DNA of 64,000 nt, taken from assembly GCF_047461615.1 (NCBI RefSeq), contig NZ_JANSHI010000007.1, positions 66,262-130,261 on the forward strand. The letters are read 5' to 3'. Shown here piece by piece: positions 51,841-59,908 of the stretch (the stretch's first letter is position 1; each line of letters begins with the position of its first letter). The position numbers and the translations under genes are program-made. The notes under the pieces are model-generated. The model did not search any database. It saw only the letters and a program-made list of their open reading frames with translations, and was not told where the DNA came from. Source of the DNA: Thermostichus sp047461615 (GTDB lineage Bacteria > Cyanobacteriota > Cyanobacteriia > Thermostichales > Thermostichaceae).

Positions 51841-53928
51841 TTAGGCACTCCGAGGGTGGCCCAAAAGCCGTTGGCGCAGCTTTTTAATTTGGTCGCGCAG
51901 CTGGGCAGCCTCTTCAAATTCCAAGTTTTTAGCTGCCGCTTTCATCTTCGCATCTAGCTCGCTAATGAGCTCTGGAATTTTGGAGAGAGGGATCTCATCC
52001 AGCGCAGGCAAGGCTTTTTCCAGATCCTTGCCCTTGAGTTTGCGGGAGATGGCTAAAAAAGACAAAATGGCGTTGCTGTTTTTCTTAACGATGGGCTTAG
52101 GGGTGATGTTGTGCTGGCGATTGTATTCCAACTGAATTTGGCGGCGGCGCTGGGTTTCGGCAATCGCTCTTGCCATGCTGCCAGTCAGCGTGTCAGCATA
52201 CATCACCACCATGCCGCGGACATGGCGCGCTGCCCGCCCAATCATCTGGATTAGGGATCGCTCCGCCCGCAAAAATCCCTCTTTATCTGCATCCAAAATG
52301 GCCACCAAGGAGACTTCTGGCAGATCCAACCCCTCCCGCAACAAATTGACCCCCACCAGGACATCAAAAGCTCCTTCCCGAAAATCTTGGAGGATCTCAA
52401 TGCGCTCGATGGGGGTAATCTCAGAGTGCAAATAGCGAACCCGGATCCCGCATTCCTGCAAGTACTCCGTGAGATCTTCAGCCATGCGTTTGGTAAGGGT
52501 GGTCACAATGACCCGTTCCGGGAAGCCCTGCTGCGAGCGCTCTAGGCGCAGGTAGATTTCTGAGAGCAGATCCTCCACTTGACCGGCTGTGGGGCGGACA
52601 TGCACTTCTGGATCTACGACACCGGTAGGCCGAATAACTTGTTCTACAACCCGGCCTGTGCCCGGTATGTAGAACTTCAGGGGTTTGCCATTTTCCACCA
52701 CGGTTTCAAACTGAGCTTCGCTTTGTTCTAATTCCCAGTTGCCGGGCGTGGCGGAAACAAAGATGCATTGGTGGACTTTGGCCCAAAATTCCTCGGCTTT
52801 AAGGGGGCGATTGTCAAGGGCGCTGGGCAGGCGAAAGCCGTGATCCACCAGCACCTGTTTGCGGGCGCGATCCCCATTGTACATGCCCCGGATTTGCGGC
52901 ACGGTAACGTGGGATTCGTCCACCACCAAGAGCCAATCGTTGGCCTGGAAGTAGTCCACCAAGCAAGCAGGCGGCTCCCCTTCCTTGCGCCCCGTCAAAT
53001 GCCGGGAGTAGTTTTCAATGCCGTTGCAGTAGCCCACCTCCCTCAGCATTTCCAAATCGGAGCGGGTGCGCTGCTCCAGCCGCTGAGCTTCTAAAAGCTT
53101 GCCCTGGCGGCGAAAGAGATCTAGCTGCTCTTCCAGCTCTTCCTCAATGCTGCGGATGGCCTGTTCTAGTCGCTCTTCGGGTGTTACAAAGTGGCGAGCT
53201 GGATAAACCCTGAGGGCGCTGACGCTGGTGAGGATCGCGCCTGTCACCGGGTCAAGGAGGCGAATGGCCTCGATCTCATCGCCAAAAAACTCAATGCGAA
53301 TTACTCTATCCTCATAGGCAGGCACAATTTCCAGCACATCCCCTTTGACGCGAAACCGCCCCCGCGCCAGTTCCAGATCATTGCGCTCGTACTGGATGCC
53401 GACCAGATCCCGCAAGACCTGCCGTTGGTCAATTCGTTGGCCCACTTTAAAGGGGATAGAAGCCTTTAGGTATTCCTCCGGCATGCCCAAGCCGTAGAGG
53501 CAGCTTACGGAAGCCACAACAATGACATCCCGCCGTTCAAAGAGGGAGCGGGTAGCCGAGTGCCGCAGCATGTCAATTTCTTCGTTAATGGAAGAAGACT
53601 TGGCGATGTAGGTGTCGGTGCTGGGCAAATAGGCTTCCGGTTGGTAGTAGTCGTAGTAGCTGATGAAATACTCGACAGCATTGTAGGGAAAAAGCTCGCG
53701 CAGCTCGTTGCACAGTTGTGCAGCCAAGGTTTTGTTGGGGGCCATCACCAGGGTTGGCCTGCCAATCTGCTGGATAGTATGGGCAATGGTAAAGGTTTTG
53801 CCAGTTCCGGTTGCCCCTAGCAGAGTTTGAAAGCGATGGCCCTCTAAAATAGACTGCACCAAGCCAGCAATTGCCTGAGGCTGATCCCCGGTGGGCTGGT
53901 AGGGGGAAACCAGTTGAAACTCAGACAT
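51841..53928 (-). CDS. uvrB: Excinuclease ABC subunit B
   Basis: UvrB verifies damage in nucleotide excision repair. P-loop LLGATGTGKTFTIAHTIQQ; the beta hairpin region YYDYYQPEAYLPSTDTYIAK; DExH box LLVVDESHVTVPQIRGMYNG; motif VI region SLIQMIGRAARHVRGMVVMY. The C-terminal UVR domain that contacts UvrA/UvrC reads KNLEFEEAAQLRDQIKKLR. 695 residues, normal length. The gene starts 12 bases after the stop of the HTH gene upstream, so the two may be cotranscribed. Confidence 0.97.
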   Translation of the reverse strand: MSEFQLVSPYQPTGDQPQAIAGLVQSILEGHRFQTLLGATGTGKTFTIAHTIQQIGRPTLVMAPNKTLAAQLCNELRELFPYNAVEYFISYYDYYQPEAYLPSTDTYIAKSSSINEEIDMLRHSATRSLFERRDVIVVASVSCLYGLGMPEEYLKASIPFKVGQRIDQRQVLRDLVGIQYERNDLELARGRFRVKGDVLEIVPAYEDRVIRIEFFGDEIEAIRLLDPVTGAILTSVSALRVYPARHFVTPEERLEQAIRSIEEELEEQLDLFRRQGKLLEAQRLEQRTRSDLEMLREVGYCNGIENYSRHLTGRKEGEPPACLVDYFQANDWLLVVDESHVTVPQIRGMYNGDRARKQVLVDHGFRLPSALDNRPLKAEEFWAKVHQCIFVSATPGNWELEQSEAQFETVVENGKPLKFYIPGTGRVVEQVIRPTGVVDPEVHVRPTAGQVEDLLSEIYLRLERSQQGFPERVIVTTLTKRMAEDLTEYLQECGIRVRYLHSEITPIERIEILQDFREGAFDVLVGVNLLREGLDLPEVSLVAILDADKEGFLRAERSLIQMIGRAARHVRGMVVMYADTLTGSMARAIAETQRRRQIQLEYNRQHNITPKPIVKKNSNAILSFLAISRKLKGKDLEKALPALDEIPLSKIPELISELDAKMKAAAKNLEFEEAAQLRDQIKKLRQRLLGHPRSA

Positions 53929-53940
53929 AGGCCTAACCCT

Positions 53941-54717
53941 TTACAAGCTGTAGATTTGTCCATCTACCAGCAGATGAGTGATGCCTTTCTTTTGCAACTG
54001 CGAGCGCACAATTCCCAGAATGTAGCCGGGAAAGTGGATGACCCGGTAGGGCGGGTGGGTGTTGCTGCCTCGGCGGCTCATTTCGCAAAAGCGCCGGGCC
54101 ACCTTGTGGTTGTCAAAAACGGGCAGCGTATTGGCATTCTCGATCCCTTCCAAGGATCCCGGCCCCAAAAATTCCTTGAGGGGGCGGGTGGCCAATTCTT
54201 GGTAGCGGTCCACCACTACGTAGCAGGTCTCGGGCAGCTCCAGCTCCTCCAGGGGAAGCACCTGAATTTGATGGACAGGCCCAGCGAGGGGATCTGGCTC
54301 TGCTTCGGCGTCCTCCGGAAGATCGTCACTGGTGTCTTCCTCCTCTTCCGCTTCATCGTCGTCTTCTTCTGCAGCCAGATCTTCCTGCAGCTCAGCCACC
54401 AGGTGGGCTGGCAGCGCTTCAGGGGGCAGTTCTGCTCCTTCGCCCGCCTGACTAGAGGCGTCCTCTGGAGACAAAACCTGTTGTGGCTGGGGCATCTCTT
54501 CCTTGTCCCTGTCTTTGCGGCGGGCTGCTAAGCGTCTGAGCTGGATTAGCTGCTGGTACTCGTCAGGAGGGATATTTTCCTTGAGAACGCGGGTGATGGT
54601 GGCGAGGCTGACGCGGAATTGCTCCGCCAGTTCAGCAACAGTAGCTACCGAGTCGCGGTAGGCATTGACGATCTGCTGTTGTTCTTGCTTTGACAGTTTG
54701 CTGCGAGCCATCGCCAT
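53941..54717 (-). CDS. Helix-turn-helix protein with acidic linker, upstream of uvrB
   Basis: 258 residues. Residues 5-50 look like a Hin-type HTH: LSKQEQQQIVNAYRDSVATV, AELAEQFRVSLATITRVLKE. A long acidic linker (EEDDDEAEEEEDTSDDLPED) follows. The last 100 residues form a distinct domain (ETCYVVVDRYQELATRPLKE, PVFDNHKVARRFCEMSRRGS, YRVIHFPGYILGIVRSQLQK). I recall this architecture as common in cyanobacteria without known function. It is likely DNA-binding and, from the 12-base spacing, cotranscribed with uvrB. An alternative ATG lies two codons downstream. Confidence 0.7.
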   Translation of the reverse strand: MAMARSKLSKQEQQQIVNAYRDSVATVAELAEQFRVSLATITRVLKENIPPDEYQQLIQLRRLAARRKDRDKEEMPQPQQVLSPEDASSQAGEGAELPPEALPAHLVAELQEDLAAEEDDDEAEEEEDTSDDLPEDAEAEPDPLAGPVHQIQVLPLEELELPETCYVVVDRYQELATRPLKEFLGPGSLEGIENANTLPVFDNHKVARRFCEMSRRGSNTHPPYRVIHFPGYILGIVRSQLQKKGITHLLVDGQIYSL

Positions 54718-54987
54718 TCACCCCCTCCCAAAAGTTCTTATGGGCAGGTGGCGTTGACCGGCAACCCGCCTGAGGCCGACGGCCAGTGCTTCCCAGTCTA
54801 ACCCCTTGCCACTCAAGACGCGGCTCCTTTTGAGCGAAAAGCGTGCCCATTCAAAATGCAGGCCAGGGGAGCGAGCAGGCAAGGGGCATCAGGGGTGTAG
54901 AGCGGTGATCAAGTCCGCTTGGTTGAGCAGCAAGTCTGGTGGGCGGCAGTCCACAAGCGTTGGAAATTGGAGGAGCTCCTCAACCCT

Positions 54988-56016
54988 CTAGTCCTCGTTC
55001 GCGACAGCGGTGCGGCAGCGCTCCATCAGGTAGCAGAGGCAATCTTGGCGGATGATATGGCTATTGAGGGTGAGCATGGCTGGCACAAGAGGCACACGGG
55101 TGCGAATTTCCCCATCCTGGGCATAGAAAAAGCGCTCCGCCACATTTTGGCCTTGCTCATCTTGCACCTCCAGGTAGAAACCGTTGGTGGTCCATCCAAT
55201 GCAGGTGTGGGGAGGTACCTCCCGAAAGTTAAGCAGATCCAAGTTGGGGGGAAAGCGCAGGTGTGGCTGGGATCCCTGCGGCTTGCCCTCTTCTTCCCCA
55301 AAGCTAAAGCTCACCTCTTCCGGGATCCTGACAATGGCGATGCTGTGAAAGAGGTCGATGTCTTGTCTAAGGACGGGGCGCTGCGGGATGGCCGAAAGAT
55401 GAAGACAGGCTTGCAGAAATGCGTAGGCATGCTGGGTGCCGTAGGGCTGATCCGGCTTGCCGCACTCCAGGGTCACTGCCGGGCAGAAGCGCCCAAAGGC
55501 CATGCTCTGCACGCCTTCCGGGCGCCTGAAGTAGAGGACAGTGCGACCAAACAAGGTGGCCAGGTGCAAGGTGGAAGGATCTAGGTAATTGACACAGGCG
55601 TAATGGGGGTTGGTGCCCGTGTTGTTGTGGATGTCAACGCTGGCAAAGACGCCGCGTTGCCGCATCTGCCGCAAAACCGCCTCGGCCATGGCATGCTCGG
55701 GGGTGGAGCCGGGGCCCCAAATGCGGTTGTAGTCTGGCTGGCCGTCCAGGCGCCGCTGCCCATAGCGAGCAGCCCGTACATTGCCGATGAAGAGGGACAG
55801 GGAACGGGGCAGTTCTCGCTCGCGGTAGCAGCGCAGAAGCTGTCGCACTGCCTGCCAACCAGTGGTTTCGTTGCCGTGCAGCAGGACGGACACAAACAAG
55901 GGGGGATCCCGCCGCCCCGCCAGATGGATGAGGGTTGGCCCGCCCAAGCGGTCGTAGAGTTGATGAGCTTCTAAATCTAGGAGTTGATCCGGCAGGTGGT
56001 CGAGAACGGTAAGCAT
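54988..56016 (-). CDS. Succinylglutamate desuccinylase/aspartoacylase-like M14 metallopeptidase
   Basis: 342 residues of the AstE/AspA family. Zinc ligands: FVSVLLHGNETTGWQAV (HxxE) and ASVDIHNNTGTNPHYACVN (the third ligand His). The catalytic glutamate is expected in PAVTLECGKPDQP. In characterised relatives the enzymes cleave N-acyl amino acids; substrate here unknown. In cyanobacteria these often sit alone. It is bounded on the 5' side by the 780-base degenerate region containing the GCS2-like pseudogene. Confidence 0.8.
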   Translation of the reverse strand: MLTVLDHLPDQLLDLEAHQLYDRLGGPTLIHLAGRRDPPLFVSVLLHGNETTGWQAVRQLLRCYRERELPRSLSLFIGNVRAARYGQRRLDGQPDYNRIWGPGSTPEHAMAEAVLRQMRQRGVFASVDIHNNTGTNPHYACVNYLDPSTLHLATLFGRTVLYFRRPEGVQSMAFGRFCPAVTLECGKPDQPYGTQHAYAFLQACLHLSAIPQRPVLRQDIDLFHSIAIVRIPEEVSFSFGEEEGKPQGSQPHLRFPPNLDLLNFREVPPHTCIGWTTNGFYLEVQDEQGQNVAERFFYAQDGEIRTRVPLVPAMLTLNSHIIRQDCLCYLMERCRTAVANED

Positions 56017-56141
56017 AAGGGTTGGGCAAGCACTTCAACGCAAACCCTTGGCTGCTCAGGAGCAGAAATGAACAACTGGCTGCCGTGCTGGTGGCTTGGG
56101 TCGTCGCCCTGCCCTTTGAGAAGGCATCCCCCCCTCCCAAG

Positions 56142-56167
56142 CTGGGCAAGGGATCCGTCTTGCCCAG
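56142..56167. repeat. Perfect nine-base-pair inverted repeat
   Basis: CTGGGCAAG (56142-56150) and CTTGCCCAG (56159-56167) are exact inverse complements around an eight-base loop. It lies between the GCS2-like pseudogene and the aspartoacylase-like gene. No T-run follows on either strand, so it is not a standard terminator, but it is the longest perfect simple hairpin I noted outside mobile elements. Confidence 0.5.
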
Positions 56168-56200
56168 GGGGATCCCCTGCCATACGGGGAGGGCGCTTTC

Positions 56201-56666
56201 CTAGTCGAGATCCCAAGTGTGTACCGGCTGACCTTGCCGCTGCCGTTCCCAGTAGGCACAGGTCAATTGTTGCATATCTTTACCATGCTGGGGACGTAGC
56301 GCCACTGCCAGGTGGCCCCATTTTGCAGCTCTTGCTGCAACTGCCGCAGAGCCGAGCTGACCAAAACCTGGGGCCGACTGTTGATCTCGATGTTGAAGCG
56401 GGCCAGTTCCGGCACCACCAGCGGATTGTTCACGGCCTCCAGGTAGGCTGAGTTAATCGGGGCTGGATCTCCCTGGGGGTGACCAGCCAGGCTTCCAGCT
56501 CAAACCCGCCCACCGGGGATCCCTGGGCAGAAGGCCGGCAAATGGGATCCAGCCCCGGCACACCGGCGAGCCAGCGGTCGAGCAAATCCGTTTCTTGCTG
56601 CAGCCGAGCTTTGAACTCGGCAAAGTCTTCGTCGCTAAAACTCAGGCAGGTGATCTACTGGCCCAT
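56201..56666 (-). pseudogene. Decayed glutamate-cysteine ligase (GCS2)-like gene
   Basis: Translating the minus strand gives recognisable fragments of the GCS2 carboxylate-amine ligase family. After ATG 56666 the frame reads M-G-Q-stop, then SFSDEDFAEFKARLQQETDL and GSPVGGFELEAWLVTPREIQ. A one-base shift near 56470 leads to INSAYLEAVNNPLVVPELAR and FNIEINSRPQVLVSSALRQL. Soon after, an internal deletion joins to a C-terminal piece (GKDMQQLTCAYWERQRQGQ) ending at 56201. Intact homologues are about 400 residues, so more than half is gone. The family includes gshA-type enzymes of glutathione synthesis and YbdK-like ligases; which one this was is uncertain. Confidence 0.75.
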
Positions 56667-56805
56667 CGGGTCAACTCCGCGGCTTTTGATAAGACCACCG
56701 TATCGCTGCTGCCAGGGATCCCGGGGTAGGACAGTTTACCGCTGTTGCCTCCTGGCCAGCTCTAGCCTATGGTTGCTGGCTGGATATCCCAGGGCACTTG
56801 GCTGT

Positions 56806-58158
56806 CTAGCCTGCTGTTATCGAGACATCTTCGATGCGCAGGGCAGGAAAGGCAGCCGTGCCGTTGAAGACAGTTACTTCCTGGGAGATGGCAGAGATAT
56901 TGCGCAAACAGTCGTAGAGGTTGCCGGCAATGGTGGTCTCCAAGATGGGGCGCTTCTCGCCACCTTTGACCAAGAAGCCCCCCTTTACTACCCCAGAGAA
57001 ATCTCCTGTGATGGGGTTGCTGCTGCCAGAAAGCCGGGTGACGATGATGCCCCGCTCCATCGCGTACAACTCCGCCAGGGGCGTTGTCCCTGGAGCCAAG
57101 CTCAGACAGGCCGGCCCCACTCCTGGCAAGCTGCCCGCTCCGCCTGTGGCATGGCCATTGGAGGGAACGCCGGCAGCCCGGCCCTCGTAGCTGTTGTACA
57201 TGAAGTTGCAGAGGATCCCTTCGTGGATTAGGGGGGTGACTTGGCGGGGGATCCCCTCGCGGTCAAAGGGCTCGATGAGGTAGCCAGGCAAGCCCAGGCC
57301 TTCCGAAACCAGCGTCAACAGAGGGCTGGCGATAAGGGATCCCATCTTCTGCGCCAGGGGGCTTTTGCCTTTGCGCACTGCATCCGCCCCCAGCACAAAG
57401 AGGAGGTCTCCCAGAAACTCCTCCACCACATCCGGCGGCAGGACGATGGGGCCACGAAAACTCTCTCCCTTGCTAGCCCCCAGGGCCCCCACGCACTTTT
57501 GCACAAAGCGATCAAAAGCTCGCTCTAGGGCCGGCACTAGATCCGCCCGCTTCTGGACGCTGTCGCCGTCGTAGGCAAAGCTGCCTACCTCATCCCCATC
57601 GATGGCCATGCCAAATAGGGATCCGCCCGCCTCAACGCTGTGGTAGTTGGCGCGGATGCCGGTGGAAGAAGCAATGGCCACGGTATCCTCTTCCACACTG
57701 AAGGAGCCGCTGTCGATGGTGATGCGCGGGTCTTTGGAGCGCACCCACTCCACCAGTTGGGATCCCAGTTGCGTCAGCTCGGCAGCATCCAGCTCCAGCA
57801 GGCCTGGGTCAAGGGCAAAGGGCACCTGGGGTAGAGGCTGGGGATCCGGCAGGCCGTTGAGGGGATCCGCCGGCGAAGCCTTGGCCATGGCCACCGCCTC
57901 AGCTGCTGTTTCGGCCAGATCCTCTGGGCGGTTGGAGGTGGCAAAGCCCAGCCTGCCGCCACAGAAAACCCGAATGCCAAACAGGGTTTCACAGCTAGTG
58001 CGAACTAGGTTGAGGTCATTTTTCTCAAAAGTGACTTCCGTCTCGCGGCCTGAGTTGGCAAACACCTCGGCTTGGTCAGCGCCGGCAGCCAAGGCTTTTT
58101 GCACACCCTGTTCGCAGAGATCTAGCAAGTTTTCGGGGGAAATAACAGAGCCGGGCAT
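56806..58158 (-). CDS. pmbA: TldE/PmbA-family metalloprotease subunit
   Basis: TldD/TldE form a zinc protease that matures small peptides (microcins, CcdA) and occurs widely in cyanobacteria. The protein reads ALAAGADQAEVFANSGRETE, FEKNDLNLVRTSCETLFGIR, GIRANYHSVEAGGSLFGMAI, LVSEGLGLPGYLIEPFDREG and GIIVTRLSGSSNPITGDFSG, the last two being typical PmbA/TldE segments. It lacks the HExxxH of the catalytic TldD partner, as expected for TldE. 450 residues with ATG 58158; a TTG five codons upstream is also open. No tldD in the window. Confidence 0.88.
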   Translation of the reverse strand: MPGSVISPENLLDLCEQGVQKALAAGADQAEVFANSGRETEVTFEKNDLNLVRTSCETLFGIRVFCGGRLGFATSNRPEDLAETAAEAVAMAKASPADPLNGLPDPQPLPQVPFALDPGLLELDAAELTQLGSQLVEWVRSKDPRITIDSGSFSVEEDTVAIASSTGIRANYHSVEAGGSLFGMAIDGDEVGSFAYDGDSVQKRADLVPALERAFDRFVQKCVGALGASKGESFRGPIVLPPDVVEEFLGDLLFVLGADAVRKGKSPLAQKMGSLIASPLLTLVSEGLGLPGYLIEPFDREGIPRQVTPLIHEGILCNFMYNSYEGRAAGVPSNGHATGGAGSLPGVGPACLSLAPGTTPLAELYAMERGIIVTRLSGSSNPITGDFSGVVKGGFLVKGGEKRPILETTIAGNLYDCLRNISAISQEVTVFNGTAAFPALRIEDVSITAG

Positions 58159-58251
58159 GGCTGAGAGGGGCAAGAGAACAGTTCTATTATCAACCTAGGG
58201 CCAAGATCTCGCTCAGGGGCAGGAGACAAGCCCTCCCTCAGGCGGCGGCCC

Positions 58252-58659
58252 CTACTCCAGCGGCTGATCCGAAAAAAGCAGGGGAGCGATATTGGCCGCC
58301 TGGTTGAGCGGGATCTCGTCGTGGATGGCGTACTGGTAAAACTGGTCTATGCGCCGGCACAGGCCCTCTGGGGTTAAGGCCTGCACGTTGGAGCTGATGA
58401 TGTAGCTCTGGGCAGGAGAGGTTCGGAACGCCTGAAAGGCTTTGCGACAAAACGCCTGCTTGGCTTCGGGATCGGCCTGGCGCCACTCCGGCCCCGTTAG
58501 TTTGCCAGATAGTCCTGGCTCAGTTGCTGCCCAAGCGCTGGACGCGACCCAGGGCAGTCCCGTGCCCAAAACCAGACACGCCAGGAGGAGCAATAGAAGT
58601 CTCGCTTTCAGAAGCACCTGCTGCCAAAAGAGCCACAGCGGTTGCCCATGTTGCACCAT
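58252..58659 (-). CDS. Exported small protein of unknown function
   Basis: 135 residues with an N-terminal signal peptide (LLKARLLLLLLACLVLGTG, then SSAWAATE, cleavage after AWA likely). The mature part is short and helical: KQAFCRKAFQAFRTSPAQSY, IISSNVQALTPEGLCRRIDQ, FYQYAIHDEIPLNQAANIAP. Two cysteines (CRK and LCRR) could form a disulfide. No domain recognised; I believe similar proteins occur in other cyanobacteria. It lies 93 bases upstream of tldE on the same strand. Confidence 0.6.
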   Translation of the reverse strand: MVQHGQPLWLFWQQVLLKARLLLLLLACLVLGTGLPWVASSAWAATEPGLSGKLTGPEWRQADPEAKQAFCRKAFQAFRTSPAQSYIISSNVQALTPEGLCRRIDQFYQYAIHDEIPLNQAANIAPLLFSDQPLE

Positions 58660-58766
58660 CGTTGGATAGGCTAGGGGGTAAATTGGAATGCCAGAGCACT
58701 TCTAGCCATCCTACCGCTCCTCGCTCGCCCCCAGGCAGCGGTAGGGTAGCAGCCAGTCCTCAACCC

Positions 58767-59060
58767 ATGGCCCGTAGCAGACCCCGCCGAAAGCAGCGCT
58801 TTCCCCACCTCCTCGGCTCCAAGTGGACTTCGGTTCAGCCTGTGCTGGGCTGGCGACATTTTCAGGTTACCGCTCGCCAAGAGGGGGAAGGGGGGGTAGT
58901 GTTTGCCGAGCTCAAGGCCGTCTGCGATCCCCAGGTGCGCCTCTGGGTCAACGCGGCCACCCTGAAGAACCGGGATCTCTGGCAGCCGGGCTGGACGCCG
59001 CTGGAAGGGGGGCTTTCCTGCGGGCGGCAGGATCCCCTTCTGGACAGGGCTGGGGGATAG
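58767..59060 (+). CDS. TIGR02450-family tryptophan-rich protein
   Basis: 97 residues. The pattern HLLGSKWTSVQPVLGWRHFQ, then FAELKAVCDPQVRLWVNAAT and LKNRDLWQPGWTPLEGG matches the small Trp-rich family TIGR02450 (DUF2389), in which S-K-W-T and the W-Q-x-GW are hallmarks. Function unknown; many are in cyanobacteria and marine gammaproteobacteria. The start at 58767 follows from homologue length; the frame is open further upstream. Confidence 0.75.
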   Translation: MARSRPRRKQRFPHLLGSKWTSVQPVLGWRHFQVTARQEGEGGVVFAELKAVCDPQVRLWVNAATLKNRDLWQPGWTPLEGGLSCGRQDPLLDRAGG

Positions 59061-59150
59061 TTTCTCTCAAGCTGGGGCTCAGGGATCGATTAGGATCACC
59101 TCTCTAGTGTGGTGTATTTTAATTCGGAAGCTTGAGGAGAAGAAAGCGAG

Positions 59151-59312
59151 ATGGCCAGATGTGACGTTTGCGGAAAAGATCTTAGCTACAGCGATTATCA
59201 GTGGGCCAAGCGCTGCGCCAATCCCTACGGGAAGTCTCACCTCATCTGCTTCGACTGCTACAGTGGTTCGTCTTGTCCCATCTGCTATTCCCCTCTGGAG
59301 CTGGCAGAATAG
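59151..59312 (+). CDS. 53-residue cysteine-rich, probably zinc-binding protein
   Basis: Read directly from the sequence: MARCDVCGKDLSYSDYQWAK, then RCANPYGKSHLICFDCYSGS and SCPICYSPLELAE. Seven cysteines fall into three CxxC pairs (4/7, 33/36, 42/45) plus Cys22, with His30. GAGGAGAA sits upstream of the ATG. Such compact CxxC arrays normally bind zinc. No family recognised. It lies 69 bases before ispF in the same direction. Confidence 0.6.
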   Translation: MARCDVCGKDLSYSDYQWAKRCANPYGKSHLICFDCYSGSSCPICYSPLELAE

Positions 59313-59381
59313 AAAGAGGCGTTCTCAAAAGCTGCTTGTCGGTTACTCGACTCCCATCCCCCTAGCTCCTCGGAGGGGGCG

Positions 59382-59900
59382 ATGGTCGACAAGGGTCTCG
59401 ATGGTTTTCCCAAGGGAGCCGGAAAAGTGCGCATTGGCCAGGGCTACGACATCCACCGCCTCGTCGAGGGGCGCCCCTTGATCTTAGGCGGGATCCAGAT
59501 CCCCTACGAAAAGGGGCTGCTGGGCCACAGTGACGCCGACGTGCTCACCCACGCCATCATGGACGCCCTCCTGGGAGCTGCCGCCCTGCGGGATATCGGC
59601 TACTACTTTCCCCCGGAAGAGGAGCGCTGGAAAGGCGCAGACAGCATGCTTCTCTTGCAGCAGGTGGTGCAATGGGTGGGCCAAGAGGGCTGGCGCATCG
59701 CCAACGTCGATAGCGTCGTGGTAGCGGAGCAGCCCAAGCTCGAGCCTCACATCCCTGCCATGCAGGCTCGTCTAGCCGAGGCCATGCAAATATCGCCCAA
59801 GCAGGTAGGGATCAAGGCCACCACCAACGAAAAACTGGGTCCTGTAGGTCAGGGGGAGGCTATGGCTGCCTTTGCTGTGGCCTTGCTGGTGGAACGCTGA
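59382..59900 (+). CDS. ispF: 2-C-methyl-D-erythritol 2,4-cyclodiphosphate synthase
   Basis: Fifth enzyme of the MEP isoprenoid pathway. The zinc ligands are in IGQGYDIHRLVEGRPLILGG (DxH) and GLLGHSDADVLTHAIMDALL (His). The loop YYFPPEEERWKGADSMLLL and the cytidine-binding ATTNEKLGPVGQGEAM are conserved. 172 residues. The N-terminal dozen residues before KVRIGQGYD are extra relative to many homologues, so a later start is possible. Confidence 0.95.
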   Translation: MVDKGLDGFPKGAGKVRIGQGYDIHRLVEGRPLILGGIQIPYEKGLLGHSDADVLTHAIMDALLGAAALRDIGYYFPPEEERWKGADSMLLLQQVVQWVGQEGWRIANVDSVVVAEQPKLEPHIPAMQARLAEAMQISPKQVGIKATTNEKLGPVGQGEAMAAFAVALLVER

Positions 59901-59908
59901 GGGCATTC

